From Lineus longissimus (Eukaryota; Nemertea; Pilidiophora; Heteronemertea; Lineidae), in assembly GCF_910592395.1 (NCBI RefSeq), contig NC_088318.1:18910349-18974348 (forward strand): a stretch of DNA of 64,000 bases, in the 5' to 3' direction. Below, one piece after another: positions 24,001 through 37,800 of this stretch. A program made the position numbers and the translations under genes. The notes beneath the pieces were generated by a model. It had not been told where the DNA came from. It saw only the letters and a list, made by a program, of their open reading frames with translations, and ran no database searches. Position 1 is the stretch's first letter, and every line of letters starts with the position of its first letter.

Positions 24001-24255
24001 ATTTGTGCCAGGACGCGTTTTGGGCAAGGAGACGGAGCGGTGATGACACCTCCTACATTTGAACCCACGACCTACTGAAAATGAGCCAGAGGCGCTCTAA
24101 AAGCTCTACCAGTGGTCTCTCTGGATAGGCCCATATTTTGAAATAAAAAGTTGCACACAAATATGAAAAACATGAATATGAAGAAGCCACCTTACCTTGA
24201 TCAGAATAAGACAGAGAAAGGCGAATGGCAAAGCGAAAATGTTCGGAGCAGACAT
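21079..24255 (-). CDS. Secreted protein with two C-type lectin domains
   Basis: Predicted 359-aa secreted lectin. Exons (minus strand order): 24196-24255, 23512-23527 (16 bp), 22881-23091, 22313-22576, 21846-22127, 21273-21518, and a last exon starting at 21079 that supplies only the final base of the stop codon (TG|A). Residues 1-26 form a signal peptide (MSAPNIFALPFAFLCLILIK then ISIAAG). CTLD1 begins CLGWMGRHGDKCF and contains WLGLKD, WNDVDC and WSVCQF. A short Thr-Pro linker (four TDAP units, then TDPPTDSPTAGP) leads to CTLD2: CPGWMTSYDGKCY, WIGLND, WDDAAC, WSICQF. In both domains the loop motif that usually reads EPN or QPD is QPA, so classical Ca-dependent sugar binding is doubtful. Likely roles are recognition or defence; the ligand is unknown. 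Confidence 0.85.
23325..23367. repeat. Perfect 17-bp inverted repeat (hairpin)
   Basis: Arms 23325-23341 and 23351-23367 are exact reverse complements around a 9-base loop. It lies in the lectin gene's intron. Confidence 0.85.
23606..23770. mobile_element. Foldback element in lectin intron
   Basis: Left arm about 23606-23664 and right arm about 23709-23770 are imperfect inverted repeats (both end in GGGTTGACC and share TCAAATCCTAAAGC). The interior loop is about 45 bp. This is the structure of a short foldback transposon. Confidence 0.6.
24044..24122 (-). repeat. tRNA-like sequence, SINE head or tRNA pseudogene
   Basis: The minus strand shows an A-box-like CACTGGTAGAGC and, about 40 bases later, a B-box-like GTGGGTTCAAATG. 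The acceptor stem does not pair well, so it is not called a working tRNA. A tRNA-derived SINE fragment is more likely. Confidence 0.4.
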
Positions 24256-25816
24256 GATGTTGACAAGGCAGCTGTTCGACTCCAAATGACTTCGATTCTT
24301 GCAACAGCGGGAATAAGTCTGGTCAGTATTTAAGTATTGTGGGAAGGATTGGTCCAACGCCGACGACGCCCATGTTCAATTTGTCTAATTCTAGTTGCAA
24401 TTGTAAAGGTTATTGTCGGTAAGTATGTAAATTAGTATAGAAACATGCCATGTCAGATCGCAAGTGGTCCGTGTGTGTGATCAGTTCGTAATCTTCACTT
24501 GACAGTGAATTTTTCCATGGGATCATTGTACAAAGTTACGACAGCCCCCAGCAGGAGTTCATTAGTGGTGGTCGTCGATTCGAATGTTTCAGCCAAATAT
24601 TGTAGTGTAACAGAGTCGTGTTAACTCTTTAATTGGACGTAGTGGACAAAGTTCGTTCATGCACAGAGGGATTTATCTATTTTGTTTACTCTCTAGACTT
24701 GGTTTCGCCACGATAGGTCATACAGGTGCCAAAAATATTTTGCCACGAACTTCGTGGACGATAACTTGATTTCTGTCAACTATTATCACGTAAATTAGAG
24801 CAAGAACATGGAAGTTTTTGCCCGAATCATTAACGTACAGTGTAGAGTTAATCAGTTTTTCACATAGATTCTATCGAATTCCGTATTCATACATCCATTA
24901 GGAAGGCAATCACCATATCAGATAAGATTCATATTGCGGTGCCAATCTCTTCAGTGATCCCAAGCGGCCTCATGCTGATCCTCAATCATCTGGTGTAAAA
25001 CAAGTGACAGGAACCTTAACTTCTTCAAAATCTAAGTATATTTGACTGTAAAATCGTTCAAGACACGTTTCTTGTCAACATCTCTAGGCCTTTCTCCGAC
25101 AAATCATAGGTTTCAATGATGACCATGTATTTTGACTCGATTGGGCCTGATCAGTGGGAATACTTGAGAAGTTTAACCGGCGGCCTTGAAACCCCCACCT
25201 TTATTATACGCCCTGATCAACACCAAGAGAGTAGCACATTATGGAACACTACTAGGCTTAGCAAACCAATAGCTTAAGTGGCATTCCTACGAATCAAATT
25301 ATGTGGAGTCACCTCAAGACTGATCTAGAGTATATTACTCTGTCGGTGTCTGGGGCCTGTTTTAAAATTCAATAACCCATTGGACTGACATTGTTACTAA
25401 ACGTACATGGCCTAGTCATCTTTAATACATCACGTTCGATCATTGTATCGCTCAGTGGGAAACCATGAGACGAGCCACGATTGAAGTCAGGCCGATCGTG
25501 CAAAGACACCGTACACCGCACGGCATTCGAACACTCGTTCGAAGCAGATCACAATATTTTTAGCGGTTTTTCCAATTAGGAATATACATGATTTTGTCTT
25601 TGTAAATCGATGTCATGTGTGAAATCCTCGAGTATTTGACAGGTTTACAATAGGTCTGCATTAACTATATCCGCACTTTGTCGAATCAATCATCACTTTT
25701 CAATTATGATATATTAATATGCATGTAAAATCACAGCGTTTGCCACACAGTCCATCATTTCGGCATAAATTGCAAGTTCCCGGTTTGAATAGCGCTAGTC
25801 TTGAGCTGCAGAATGT
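24256..25816. other. Intergenic stretch between lectin and adenylyl cyclase
   Basis: It is bounded by the lectin start (24255, transcribed leftward) and the end of the cyclase gene (25817). It should hold the lectin promoter and the cyclase 3' UTR; a minus-strand AATAAA reads at 25200-25205. Nothing else recognised. Confidence 0.5.
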
Positions 25817-28800
25817 CTAAAGTTGCGTAACAACTTCGCTTGGCTCATGATTTTGTGAGTCGGGACTCACAAGTTCGTTGTCAGTGGCTTGCATTCCGAC
25901 TTTAGGTTGTCCATTTCCGACAACACCGTGATTTTCCTCAATGGACCGCCCCGGTTCTTCAGGGGTGACGAAATACAGAACCATGTCTCCCTTCCCTTTG
26001 ACGAACATCTCCCGAGGCGTGTCACAAGATATGCCCTCGAGGGCAAGTAATACTTTTGTGTCTTTTGAAACCTGGAAAAAAGGTGAAAGAAGAAAGAGGA
26101 ATCATGATAAGGACCACTATTTATAAATTGCTGATCAAATGAATCTGCTCAGTTTACAACATCACTATCATATGATACACAAAAGCACGCCCTTCCGTGG
26201 TTATACCACACTCAGTGCGCTGCCTCTCCCAAACAATTGGCTGAGATAGGAGTCTCCAACCAGAAGCCTCTTGAATCATCGCATTTCCGATCGCAACCGT
26301 GAGGGCATTTCACAAGCTTTGGGCCGCAACTTGAGAAGCTGCGGTCACCATACATGGTGAATGACGTGGCAGAAGCACGCGTGGCCCTGCGCGGAGCACA
26401 CTAAAGGGGTTCAAGGACAACTAAATCCCAGACGGAAAGTGGAAAACAGCAGAATTCGCCCCTCACCCACCTGTATGCGTCCTTTCTGGCCATGGCTCTC
26501 CATCCGACTGGCGATGTTCACCGTGTCTCCCCAGATATCGTACTGAGGTTTCTGCGCACCCACCACTCCAGCTATCACCTCGCCGTGGTTTATACCTGCA
26601 GTAGAGTGATTTTCAGGTTGAGTATCTATTCGAATTTAAATCTTTTAGTCATGGACGTAACATGAAGTACTTAAGTTGAATCTTTCTTCTTACCTATTCT
26701 TAAGGCGCAGTTATCATTGAAAGAGTCCTTGTTGCTTTCTTCCAACACTTCCATCATTTCGAAGGCAAAGCGCACCATCTGACGCACATATCGTCTGCTC
26801 AATGCAGCACTGTCTGCCTGTTTCTCAGCGGAGCCATCCTGAAAGAAAGCGTCAGATTATTTCGTTTCAAATCTTAGGTAAACTTGTGCTGAATTCTCGA
26901 CTCTGGAAAGGAAAGCAACGTGTCAACTTAAAGATTTTAATCGGCTTAGTGAGATGAATATAGTTTAAGGGATGGCGGATGATTACATAATACGCTGTTG
27001 CCCCTGCTGCCTGCCTGAACAACTGCAAAAGTAATCACCACGATTAGTTATGCATGAGCAAAGCCGCGTACGAATAAAATAATTTTGTCTTTGATCGGAC
27101 CCCGTGAATACTAGACGTGTCTCTCACCGTATCATCTTCCTCAGAGGCAAGGCCCGCTGCTGCCATATAGGTCGTGTTTATACTTTTGATCTTCTCTATT
27201 GATTTGTACTCGATCTTGTCAAGAAGCTAATAAGAGAGCAAAAGAGAGGCCTGAGCAACAAAGTCAAGTACAACATTGGAATATTGTTAATGTTTGATGG
27301 CAAGAGTTCAGTTGAGGATATAGGGCATTCACACACCAAAGAACCCTAGATTCACCAAAGACCCTTTTAACCATGAAAGTATGCCAACTAACAGCCCTTG
27401 ACTCGGCCCACAACCCCTTCAAAAATGTACAAATAGACAAGAAGTTGGCGACACCAAGTTGTCGGAAAGTCATGAGGTCATGTTCTGGTTTAGCACTTGA
27501 GGTGACTGTGCCAGCGGGACGTCATGAATTCAAACAACCATGCGAGACATAAACAGGCCTCGTATAAAAAAGGAATGTTATGTTTCGCAGTGAAATAAGT
27601 GTTTGACAACCTCCGTATGGTGGCGTGGCGGTCGCTCTTTTTGTTGTTGTTGGGAATACCCTCCTTTGATAACCACAGATCCTTCCTGAGGAGGAGGTTG
27701 AGTTCTCAACTGACCTTGTCAAAAGAAATGAGTATTTCGTTCAGCAGTCTAATGCTTCCTATTCCCATCCCATTAACCTCGTTTTCCTCATAGAGGAAAC
27801 CAGTAATGGCGGCAAACATGACGGTCACGTGATCATAATGGCTGTGATAGACCTCCTGTAAATGAAGAATAAACACGTGTGTGTTTCACAATGTTAGGTG
27901 AGAAGGCGAAATAAAACTTCCCCATTTCATTCTCATGAAATGAAAGGAAAATCATACTACACCGTCAAGCTTGTCACAGTAAACCACTTTGCTAGTTCAT
28001 ATATAGCATCGTAAGCCGGTGTAGAAGACAGAAATGGGGACTGTCCTATTCTTGGATTCTGTCACGCGTTTTTCAATCTGATGTATTGAAATACGTCGTG
28101 GCCTATATCGAACCATCTACCATAATCAGTCAGAATATCACAGTCGAGACCCCTTTTCCTGGGAGACATCTCTTACTTCTACCTTACCGTTCGGTCCCTG
28201 TTCGGTCTGAGAAAGTATTTTGCCACGTGTTTCGGCAGGATGTTTTCTAATAATCTCGTGTTGATGGTTTCAGCTCGTTTCAGAGTCTTGTCCTCCTCGG
28301 CTATCTTTGTCTTCCAGAGGTAGTTGAGCCGGAGATCGTACTCGATCTTGTAAGAAAAGGGAAGAAATGCTGGCTAAACGATCATTATAGCGTTCCAACA
28401 GAGTTGCACATTGAGCCAATGCAGGGAATGCAGGGAATACCTATTAAAAACATGTCACATGTTCGTGTAAATCAAACTTTCACGGACAAGCGTGATATTA
28501 CGAGATCTTCAAATAAAACACGAATGATGTCCAAATCAGATGTCTTTAAAGCGTCTCACTACAGGTATGAGCAAAGTAAGTCAGGTTAAGTTACAAAAGT
28601 CGGCCAAAGAAGTTCTATCGCACAGTACATCGACGCTATTCACACTGGTTCGAGGGATATGTTGAAAGCTCAGTGAAAACTTACCTGTCGGCTGAGTATA
28701 AAAAGCGTCACAAAGAGAAAGCACGTGTATATGGGTCCTCTAACTTTCAAGTGTAGTAGGTCTTCTGTGCTGATGAGTATGTCGAACAAATTAAAAACAT

Positions 28801-31800
28801 ATCTGTACGGTCCGAAACATATTCCGTAGAATACCCCGATCATCACCAACAGGAAGAAGAGTTTGAGAGGGAAAAGCAGACGAATGAAAATGCTGCAGGC
28901 AATCATTGATATCAACAGGTTGTAGAGGAAGTACTGAAATGGAAGACAAGAATAAACCCATTTCTATTGGCCTGCTAGACCTATTACTGCGCACAGGAAA
29001 TCTCGCCCATGTCAAAGTGACATTCACTCCGGTCGAAGCCCACTCCAAGTGCGAACTGATGAGTACCTGAATCAAGGACATCGCATCTTGACCCTCAATG
29101 TCTTGACCATGCTCAGCTTCAAGACAACGCCCGAGGAAATACCGCTGCAAGTTCAGCCTTTATTGACCACTGTTTTTTAGATAGCAATGATGAACCTTTT
29201 ATATAACAGGGCAATGTTTTTTAAAAGCCCCGTATTTCCCCTTACCGTTTGATAGACGCATACTCCATCACTTTCAAACCTATCCATCAACGCGTTGTTA
29301 AACTGGGAGATATTCACTGAGCTTAGATCAGCGTATTCGCAGCTACCCTGAAAAGGCATCAACAATAATGTTAAAGACAAGTCTTCCAATATTGTCTTCC
29401 AATAATGTTAAAGACAAGTTTACCAAAAAAGCAGTTAAAAGCCACAGGGTCAGGGCCTAACTATGAGTCGGAATGTATTCACTATAACACTGAAATTGCG
29501 AATACGGCTGCCAACAATATCCAAACGCACTTGTACACACTCTTACATACCTCGTGTGGCAGAGGTTGCCCAATATGAAATACATACCACTGTAACGATC
29601 GAGAGCGTAAATATGGCAGCCAACACCAGGAATATGGCGAAATATCTGAAGCCAGCTGTGCTTGCAGGGTGGGAGACCCAGGGTGGGGTGAATTCCCGGT
29701 AGTGGATCACTTTGTAGTCCAATATTGTCAGCGTCCCTCCTAGAAGGGCGAAGAAAAGACAACCACTGCCGAAGGTCACGTAGACGGCAAGATTTCTGAA
29801 GAAAACGCAATTATAAAACTTTACATTTTGACCCTGGAGGAAACCTACGGTGTCGAAGAGAGTACGCTGCATCTCTCTTTATCCCATGAGTATACCGGGA
29901 CCGACCGGGACTGGAACCCGGATCCTCAGAGGTGTCAGTCACCGGGGTCTCTCTTTATCCCATGAGTATACCGGGACCGACCGGGACTGGAACCCGGAAC
30001 CTCAGAGGTGTCAGTCACCGGGGTCTCTCTTTATCCCATGAGTATACCGGGACCGACCGGGACTGGAACCCGGAACCTCAGAGGTGTCAGTCACCGGGGT
30101 CTCTCTTTATCCCATGAGTATACCGGGACCGACCGGGACTGGAACCCGGAACCTCAGAGGTGTCAGTCACCGGGGTCTCTCTTTATCCCATGAGTATACC
30201 GGGACCGACCGGGACTGGAACCCGGATCCTCAGAGGTGTCAGTCACCGGGGTCTCTCTTTATCCCATGAGTATACCGGGACCGACCGGGACTGGAACCCG
30301 GATCCTCAGAGGTGTCAGTCACCGGGGTCTCTCTTTATCCCATGAGTATACCGGGACCGACCGGGACTGGAACCCGGATCCTCAGAGGTGTCAGTCACCG
30401 GGGTCTCTCTTTATCCCATGAGTGTACCGGGACCGACCGGGACTGGAACCCGGATCCTCAGAGGTGACAGTCACCGGTGTTTCCACTACATCACGCGGAC
30501 GACTCTTCTCTAATGCAATAAGCCGGTTGAAAGACTCAACAGAACTTTAAAAGACATGATTGTAAAGTATTCTACAGGTTCTTTCTTGAACACTCAATTG
30601 GCTCTTCTTCGTACCTTTTGAGAAGTAGCATCTGAACGGCAAAGACTCCGAGAAAGACAAAGAAAGCCACCAGGACAGATATCTTCAGTCTGATGTCCCT
30701 CTGCTTGACGTAGTCGAGCTCCATGTACGTCTGGCGGAAGGCGAGGGTCAACCCGTTGATCTCCTTCGAGGCAGTTTGCTTTATTTCCCTGGAAAGGTAT
30801 TTGAGGTATAGTAGAGATGAATTTATTAGCCCTATTGGTCAATGTTGGTCTTTGTATTCCCAGTCAAAAGGCACATGTGCCGTGATGTGCCTGTACAAGA
30901 GAAATAGTTCACACAGTACAGACTATAATATTGGAACACCCAGTAAGCCAAAAGAGGCTTCATTGTCTGTGTAGCGGGTCGAAATCTCAAAAAGCGAACA
31001 CGGAACAAGGAGCACTGCTCAAGCAAACAGTCGACGGATCCCCTGCCAAGCCTTCTGCTTGTTCTCGTCATACTAACCTCATCTCCTTGCTCCCAATGTC
31101 AAACACATCTTGAAGACGCTGGTTAATACCCAGATGTGTCTGAAAAAGAGAAGTTAAAGACGGTAGGTTTTAAGGCGATCGTCCATGCAGCTCTTCATGT
31201 GTTGAAGTGAGCTGGGCTCCACCTTCAAACTGAATTTGATGCCTGTTCTCTTCAGACCGATGAAAGAAATGGCTTTGGAGGACCAATGTATGTTTATATC
31301 CGGATTGAACGCCTTCAACAGCCGCTCGATGTCCATGACACTCCGTTCCCAGGTTCTGTAGAACTATTCGGCTGCAGGGTGCCTACTGCTATAATGTTTC
31401 AAGCCTGTCAGGCCTTGCAGTGTACATCACTTCTCCACATCTGATCGCATGTTTTCCCAAAAGAACCCAACTCGTAGTTTCTCCAGGGTTCGATCTCGTC
31501 TAAAAGATCCTCCTGCCGCAGGATCACCGTGTCTCACTACAGAATCTGAATAACAGCTCGAACAGAAAGTTGCTTACCGGTATATCTTTTTGTAGCAGAT
31601 ATTCTGTCAAACTATCAAAAACCCTGTTGTCCCTGTCAAACCTATTGACCGCTCCGACCATGGCCACGGACTCTCTCCGGGTTAACTTGACTGCATCCAC
31701 CACGCCGCTCCGCTGTGGGCTTGACCCATTGATTGTTGTAGTCTCCCCAGTCTCTTCGTCAGCTGCCGCAGACTCGGCATCGACGCCATGCTCCCCGAGT

Positions 31801-34800
31801 TCCTCCTAGGTAAGAGGGGTTGGTGATGAAAGCGGCACATTACATCAAGAACAAGAAAATAAGACCAAGAAACAGCGATGGGAAAGAGCCACCGGGAACA
31901 CGTTTTGTACACTGAGGTGTTGGAAAGTAACGGAATGTCCTGAAACTCATTTGGATTCAAAGTTGTCATCCGACGACTGTCATTCAAGTCAGAGTGGGAG
32001 CTCTGTCAATATCGGTATATCATCGTCAGATAAACGTGTTGGACAGAAAGTGTGGCGACCCCTTTAATGTGGAATTTGGTATGAAATGATGTCTTACCGG
32101 AGAAGGAGTAATAAGATAGCTGACGATGTTCTCCTGCCGCAGAAGTTCATCTCTTTCGGCCCCATGTCCTGGTTCTAGGGGAAATTCGCCATCCAGGTTA
32201 TCCACTGTCGATTGAGTAACGTGAACCTTCCTGTAAAGAAAGGACAATGAGAGCCAATGGCAGTTTAAATCAGTAACGGGTAGAGTATCAAGTGCGATCC
32301 TGAGTGTGATTACCTCATTGTTTGGTCCTTTTTGAAGAATGTCGATTTTCAATGAACTTCACTGGTGGCGCCCGACTCGTTGCAAGCCACCATACAGTTC
32401 ACGCTGCGAGATGACTAGTGGTTCAGGGTTGAGAACATGCTAACGTGCTGCATGTCGCCTGTACCAACCGATACAGGCTATCTAGACCTAGAAGAGCGCC
32501 TATGCATTGACATTAAGTGAATAGGGGTTTCACATCTGCCTCTTATTTCAAGTTTGAGGTGATAAGTTGAATCGACATTATATAATAGTTGCCTTAGTTT
32601 GATAGCTGGGGGAAAACTCACGCACCAAGTACGGAGATAATCGGCTGGCTACCACCTACCCTGGTAATCCTGACGACTCCATGTGATTTGCGATCGTCAC
32701 AGCGTTCGACCAGATATCATACTGCATCTTCCTGTGACCCAGAATTCCAGACAGGACATTTCCTGTGTGAATGCCAATGCGCATGTCCAGCGACTCAATG
32801 CCCGACTTGTTCCTGATTTGCCTGTAGAAAGAGAACGATCCTGTGAAACCGGTGGATCTTCAAATGAAAGGCTCAGTCTCCGTATGTTAAAATGTAACTT
32901 AGATGACAGCAATTGGTAGATTATTGATTGGAATCTTACCTAATAACACCTATCATCTGTTTGCCCATGCGCACGCAGTTCTTGGCATGATCTGTTGTTG
33001 GTTCGGGCAGCCCGGATACACAATAGTAACAGTCACCGAGGATCTTGATGCGGTAGCAATCGTGACGCTGAAAAAGTTAAAACTTGAGTTTAGATTCGGT
33101 GCAGTGGACGTATTCGAGATGCCGGCTCAAAATGCTTTTACGACTTAGAATCATCAGGTCTGTCTGTACTAATATGCAGATACAACCTTTTAGATGTATG
33201 TTATTGACACATAACACCAATTATGAAAAATCGCTAAGCCTCCCGACTACCTATCTTAGCTGAACCTCAGACTTTCACGACCTTTACCTCAGCTAGTTGG
33301 TCGAACTCTCCAAACAGCTGATTCAGTGCATGCACAAGCTCCATGGGTGTCAAACTTGCCGTCAGGGGAGTAAATTTGACGATGTCAGCGTACAAAATGC
33401 TGCAAAAATCAAAATATGGCAAGAATTTTAAGTTCAACATAATTTTAAAACATGTTATGCATATATTTCTGGACATCACGCCAAATCGTTTTGGCAATAA
33501 CATTTTGAAAATTCATCATCCAAGGCGATCGCCAAAGGGTATACGGTCAATACATGCATATTATTCATTCTAAATAAAAATAACATTCATCACGTAGTTT
33601 AAAAGTTCCGTTATATTTGTATATACAGTAATAGACTGTCAGGGTTAGAATGTTTTATATATTTTGAATTAAGCTATTTCAGGCCACTGTGGAGAATCAA
33701 TAACAATATCATACAAGCCTATCGGCGTCTGATTCACAATGTGGTTTGTGAGGAGTGTCATAGTCGTCAGCAGTGTAGCTTACGTATTTCGAAGACCAGT
33801 GGAATTGGCGGCGTCAAATTATTAGTGAAATTTATAATTTACAAATTACAAATTACAAATCGTTTATTGAAACCGTGTAAAAAGTTACATTTTACATAAG
33901 ATGAAAGTACAATGACCATAAGCATGATGAACTAAATAACTGGTGTGACATTGTTGTGGATTTGGTGGTGTGCAGCTGGAGGAGTGGACAATGTCACAAC
34001 CAGGGTTCCTACATTATGTACAGTGGAACCTCCGTTAGTAGACACCTCTCTATTAAAGACAACCTTTCCAATAAGGACACTGGTTTTGGTCCCAAATTGG
34101 TTGTTTCCATTCAATTTTGACTTCTCTAATCAGTCTTTGGGTGTTCCGAATGCTTGACACATTTCGAACATGTTTTGGTTGGAAACAACCCTACAGTCTT
34201 GCACTTATGGCTGAATGAATGACAGTGCATTTTCGTGTAAGCTCGGTGACGAAATGCTGCGACACTATTCGTCACCAACATGCTTGATGGGTGGTGCCAT
34301 CTGCACAAAGGACGATGAATTAAATAACTGATGTGACATTGTCGCTGCATTTGCAGGTGTCCACATCGAGGAGTAGATGATGTCACTACATGTACCAGGG
34401 TTTGTACTTTCATATACAGTGGACCTACTTTTTGTGGACACCTTTCTATTGAGGACAACCTCTTTAATAAGGACAGTAGTTTTTGGTTCCAAATTGGTTG
34501 TTTCCATTCAACTCGACTTCTCAGTTTAGGACACCTCTCTGCTAAAACAGCACTTTTCAGTCCCTGGGGCATTTCTGGAAATTTCATGCTATAGAGCAAT
34601 TGGTTCAGCTAAGTGACAAGAACAGTACTATAAGACGGTTTTAAAAAGTTGAAAATTATTTATTTAAATGACATATGAATGGTTCAGCAGTAATTGGCAG
34701 TGTGCATTATGTAATGAAATATGATTTACATAATATAACATTTTTGTGACAAATAGTACAGATGATGGATAAATCGATACAGTGGATAGCTGTTAGAATA

Positions 34801-37800
34801 TGCAATACATGCAATAGCATTTGTTTTTATTGAGATTTTGCGAGAACCAAGTGGTATTTTGACAAGATAATAGAAAGCCAATAACACTACAAGAACATGA
34901 CTTCAATACATTGACATTGTAGTACTTGGTATACTAAAAATATTCAAAGATGGGTATCTTGAGTTAAAGTACAAGATGTATGAATGAAGGAGGCACTCTG
35001 GTAAGAAATGGTGTCGCTAATGAAAGATTAGAATTAAGACATATCTCTGTATTTCATGTGGTGTACTGACAAATGGTGCAGTTTGTTAGCAATTTTGTAC
35101 ATAGTTGGTGTGTCATGTTTATTCATACATCTTGCTATATAAAAGCGAGTGAGAGAGGCATTGTGACATTAGAGTGTTGTATATCTATAGAATATGTGAC
35201 CCGTCACAGCAAAACCAGGTACATGTCGCACAGAAGATGAGCCTAAATGACACCAGGAGATAATGGAAGAAATTGATGTGCTCATATTTTACAAAAGGCA
35301 GACAATAGATAAATGAACAAACAGTCCGTCTCAACCTGCCAAGCTCAGAGCGACATGCGCCTGGTTTTGCTGTGACGGGTCACATATACAAAGTTTACAT
35401 AAAACAAGATTTGTATGTTTATTTAGGAGGAGTACAAAAGTTGTATATAAAATGCCGACTTCATAATGATTTATAGGACACAAAATTTGACATGACAGCA
35501 TTTTATAAAATATGAATAATCTATAATGAGAATAGTTTTGTAGCACCAATGATTTGAAAATACTGAATTTATTTATTGCATGAAAAGAACACAAAAAACA
35601 GGACGATTACATGATTGTCACATGCTTGTCACATGCGTGAAATATATTGTCATGGATGGGCATTGGGAACAAAAAGAATTGCTGTTATCAGCTGCATTGG
35701 TAGCGATTGCTTTAGCTGATTTTCAGAAACTGACAGGAATGAGAATGTTGATATAGTGTTGAAAAAATATTTTTATAACATACATTGCATTCAAATAACA
35801 CTAAGAAGTAGACGAGTACTAATTTCGCACACTTGAAAATATATGGACATTGACTGTCACTGGTAGTGGTAGTAGAGTAATTACATGCCATCAGCAGCAC
35901 TAATTCAGACAGTTTTCGCTGTGCTTCAGTAACTGACTGGAATGACTAAGTTTGATTGTGCTGAAATGATACATAATAACGTACATTGCATAAACAAAAT
36001 GATTACAAGATTTGTACTGTCTTGAAATATATGGACAGGGACAGTCACTGGAAGTTTGACATGCCATCAGTTGCACTGCTCCCGACAGTTTTCACTGTGC
36101 TTCAGTAACTGACTGGAATGACTAAGTTTGATTGTTCTGTATTTGCCTCCATTTGGATTTTGTGAACAAAAGTTACTAACCTTGTGTAATTGAAGTGTCG
36201 AATTCGCCTTGGTCGAAATGATAATACAGTAAATAAATCTATTGAATGTTGCTGAAAAGAAAACATTTACTACGTTAGAAGCCATGTACATGATAACACC
36301 ACCACCACCATTATCAATATCATCACAAGTCAACTGGGGAATATGTGTGATATTTGTTCAAAACTTGCGTATATGGTATTTGCAGGTCTATTGTATTGTA
36401 ACATATTTTTCACTTTCAAAATTAACTTTTTTACTAGAAATTATGAATCAATACTAACCGTAAGAAGCGTATGAAATTACAGAAGGCCTTCGTCGTAAAA
36501 AAATATGTAATGTACTTGTACTCATTCGTGTCATTAAACCTGAAAGCAGCACAGCATAACAGTGAAATTACCGTGACATCAATGGATGTCAAACTAACGT
36601 AGTGACGTAAATTTGAATTCGAAGTGCACAATTTCACAATTAAGGTTTTGAACACATTGAGAACTGAAAAACTTCATACAAATGCTTTCACACCAATGAT
36701 ATGATTGTGGCGCTCCTGATGAGGTATCGCCCTCTGCTAAGCAGCTTTGGTCGTAACTAGGGTAAATGTTTTTTTCAAGTGATATGAGCGATGCAATACC
36801 TTAGTTACCACCAGCGCCACGTAGCAGTCAATGAAGTTGTGCTGGTACCCCATTAACGTCATGCTTCAAATTTGAAGAAATTAATATTACCTTCATTAAG
36901 TACGTAATTTACACCAGGCCTTTGTCGAAAATGTAGATCTCGAAGTCTAACTGTATTAATGAAAGAAAACATCAATGTGACAATATGGTCTACTATTTAT
37001 GAGGGGGAGAACGGGTATTTTCGGGACACTGGGATGGGCCGAAAATAACTGTCGGGATTCAGGATAGACACCCTTATTTTAGCGGGATTCGAGACAAGCC
37101 GTGTTTTGCGTCACGATTCAGCTAAAATTGCATATTGGGAAACGGGATAAGCCTTTTTCCTAACGGGACGTCGAGACAGTTACCCCCCCCCTTCCCCGTT
37201 CCCACCCTCATGACATGTAGCATTGATTGATTGTATTGTAGGCCTATTGTTACTCACAATCTATTTTTTTGTAATTGATACTGGTAGTATCAATGTGAAA
37301 TATGCCACACGTTGGGAGCATGCAAGGCCTAGTACAATACACCATCATCACAATCAAATATTTCAATAATACACTGTCAACGAGAGTGAATGTTCAACCA
37401 TCAATCACGTGCATTGTAGTGTAGCCTACATCCCCCATGACGGCTTGCGCCCCGCTGACACGACGAGCACATGGCTGAGCCAATCCATCGCCTATACACT
37501 ACTTTACAAAAATCGACACCTACTGAAACTTTCACTAATTATTCTCGGAAATGTACTTTATCGTTACATCAATAAATGCACATTCGAATTTCAAAACTAC
37601 CACTTATTTTTGCCGTGAAACTGACCTGAGTTATCGAAACACCGTCACTACGAAAAGAGGAAGAAGCAGGTCCGCATTTATCGAAATATTGCTAAATATA
37701 ATTGTCAAAATGTCGACCAAATTACCAATTAAATCACAATAAACTTATCAAATGTTCACTCATGCCTTTGGGTGAAAAAATACTGATTTTTCAATCATTC

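Larger units (their letters stand above)
28347..33287 (-). other. Central introns of the adenylyl cyclase gene
   Basis: These short introns between C1 and C2 exons contain the 76-bp satellite (29871-30480) and a decayed retroelement piece (31160-31560). A small duplicated stretch around aatgttaaagacaagt occurs at 29369-29421. Otherwise unremarkable. Confidence 0.5.

Noticed and set aside
24044-24122. Functional tRNA gene
   Set aside because: A- and B-box-like motifs are present but no paired acceptor stem or clean anticodon arm was found.
29850-30421. Series of 61-codon ORFs spaced 76 bp apart
   Set aside because: Each is the same two satellite units read through; they lie in an intron of a gene on the other strand.
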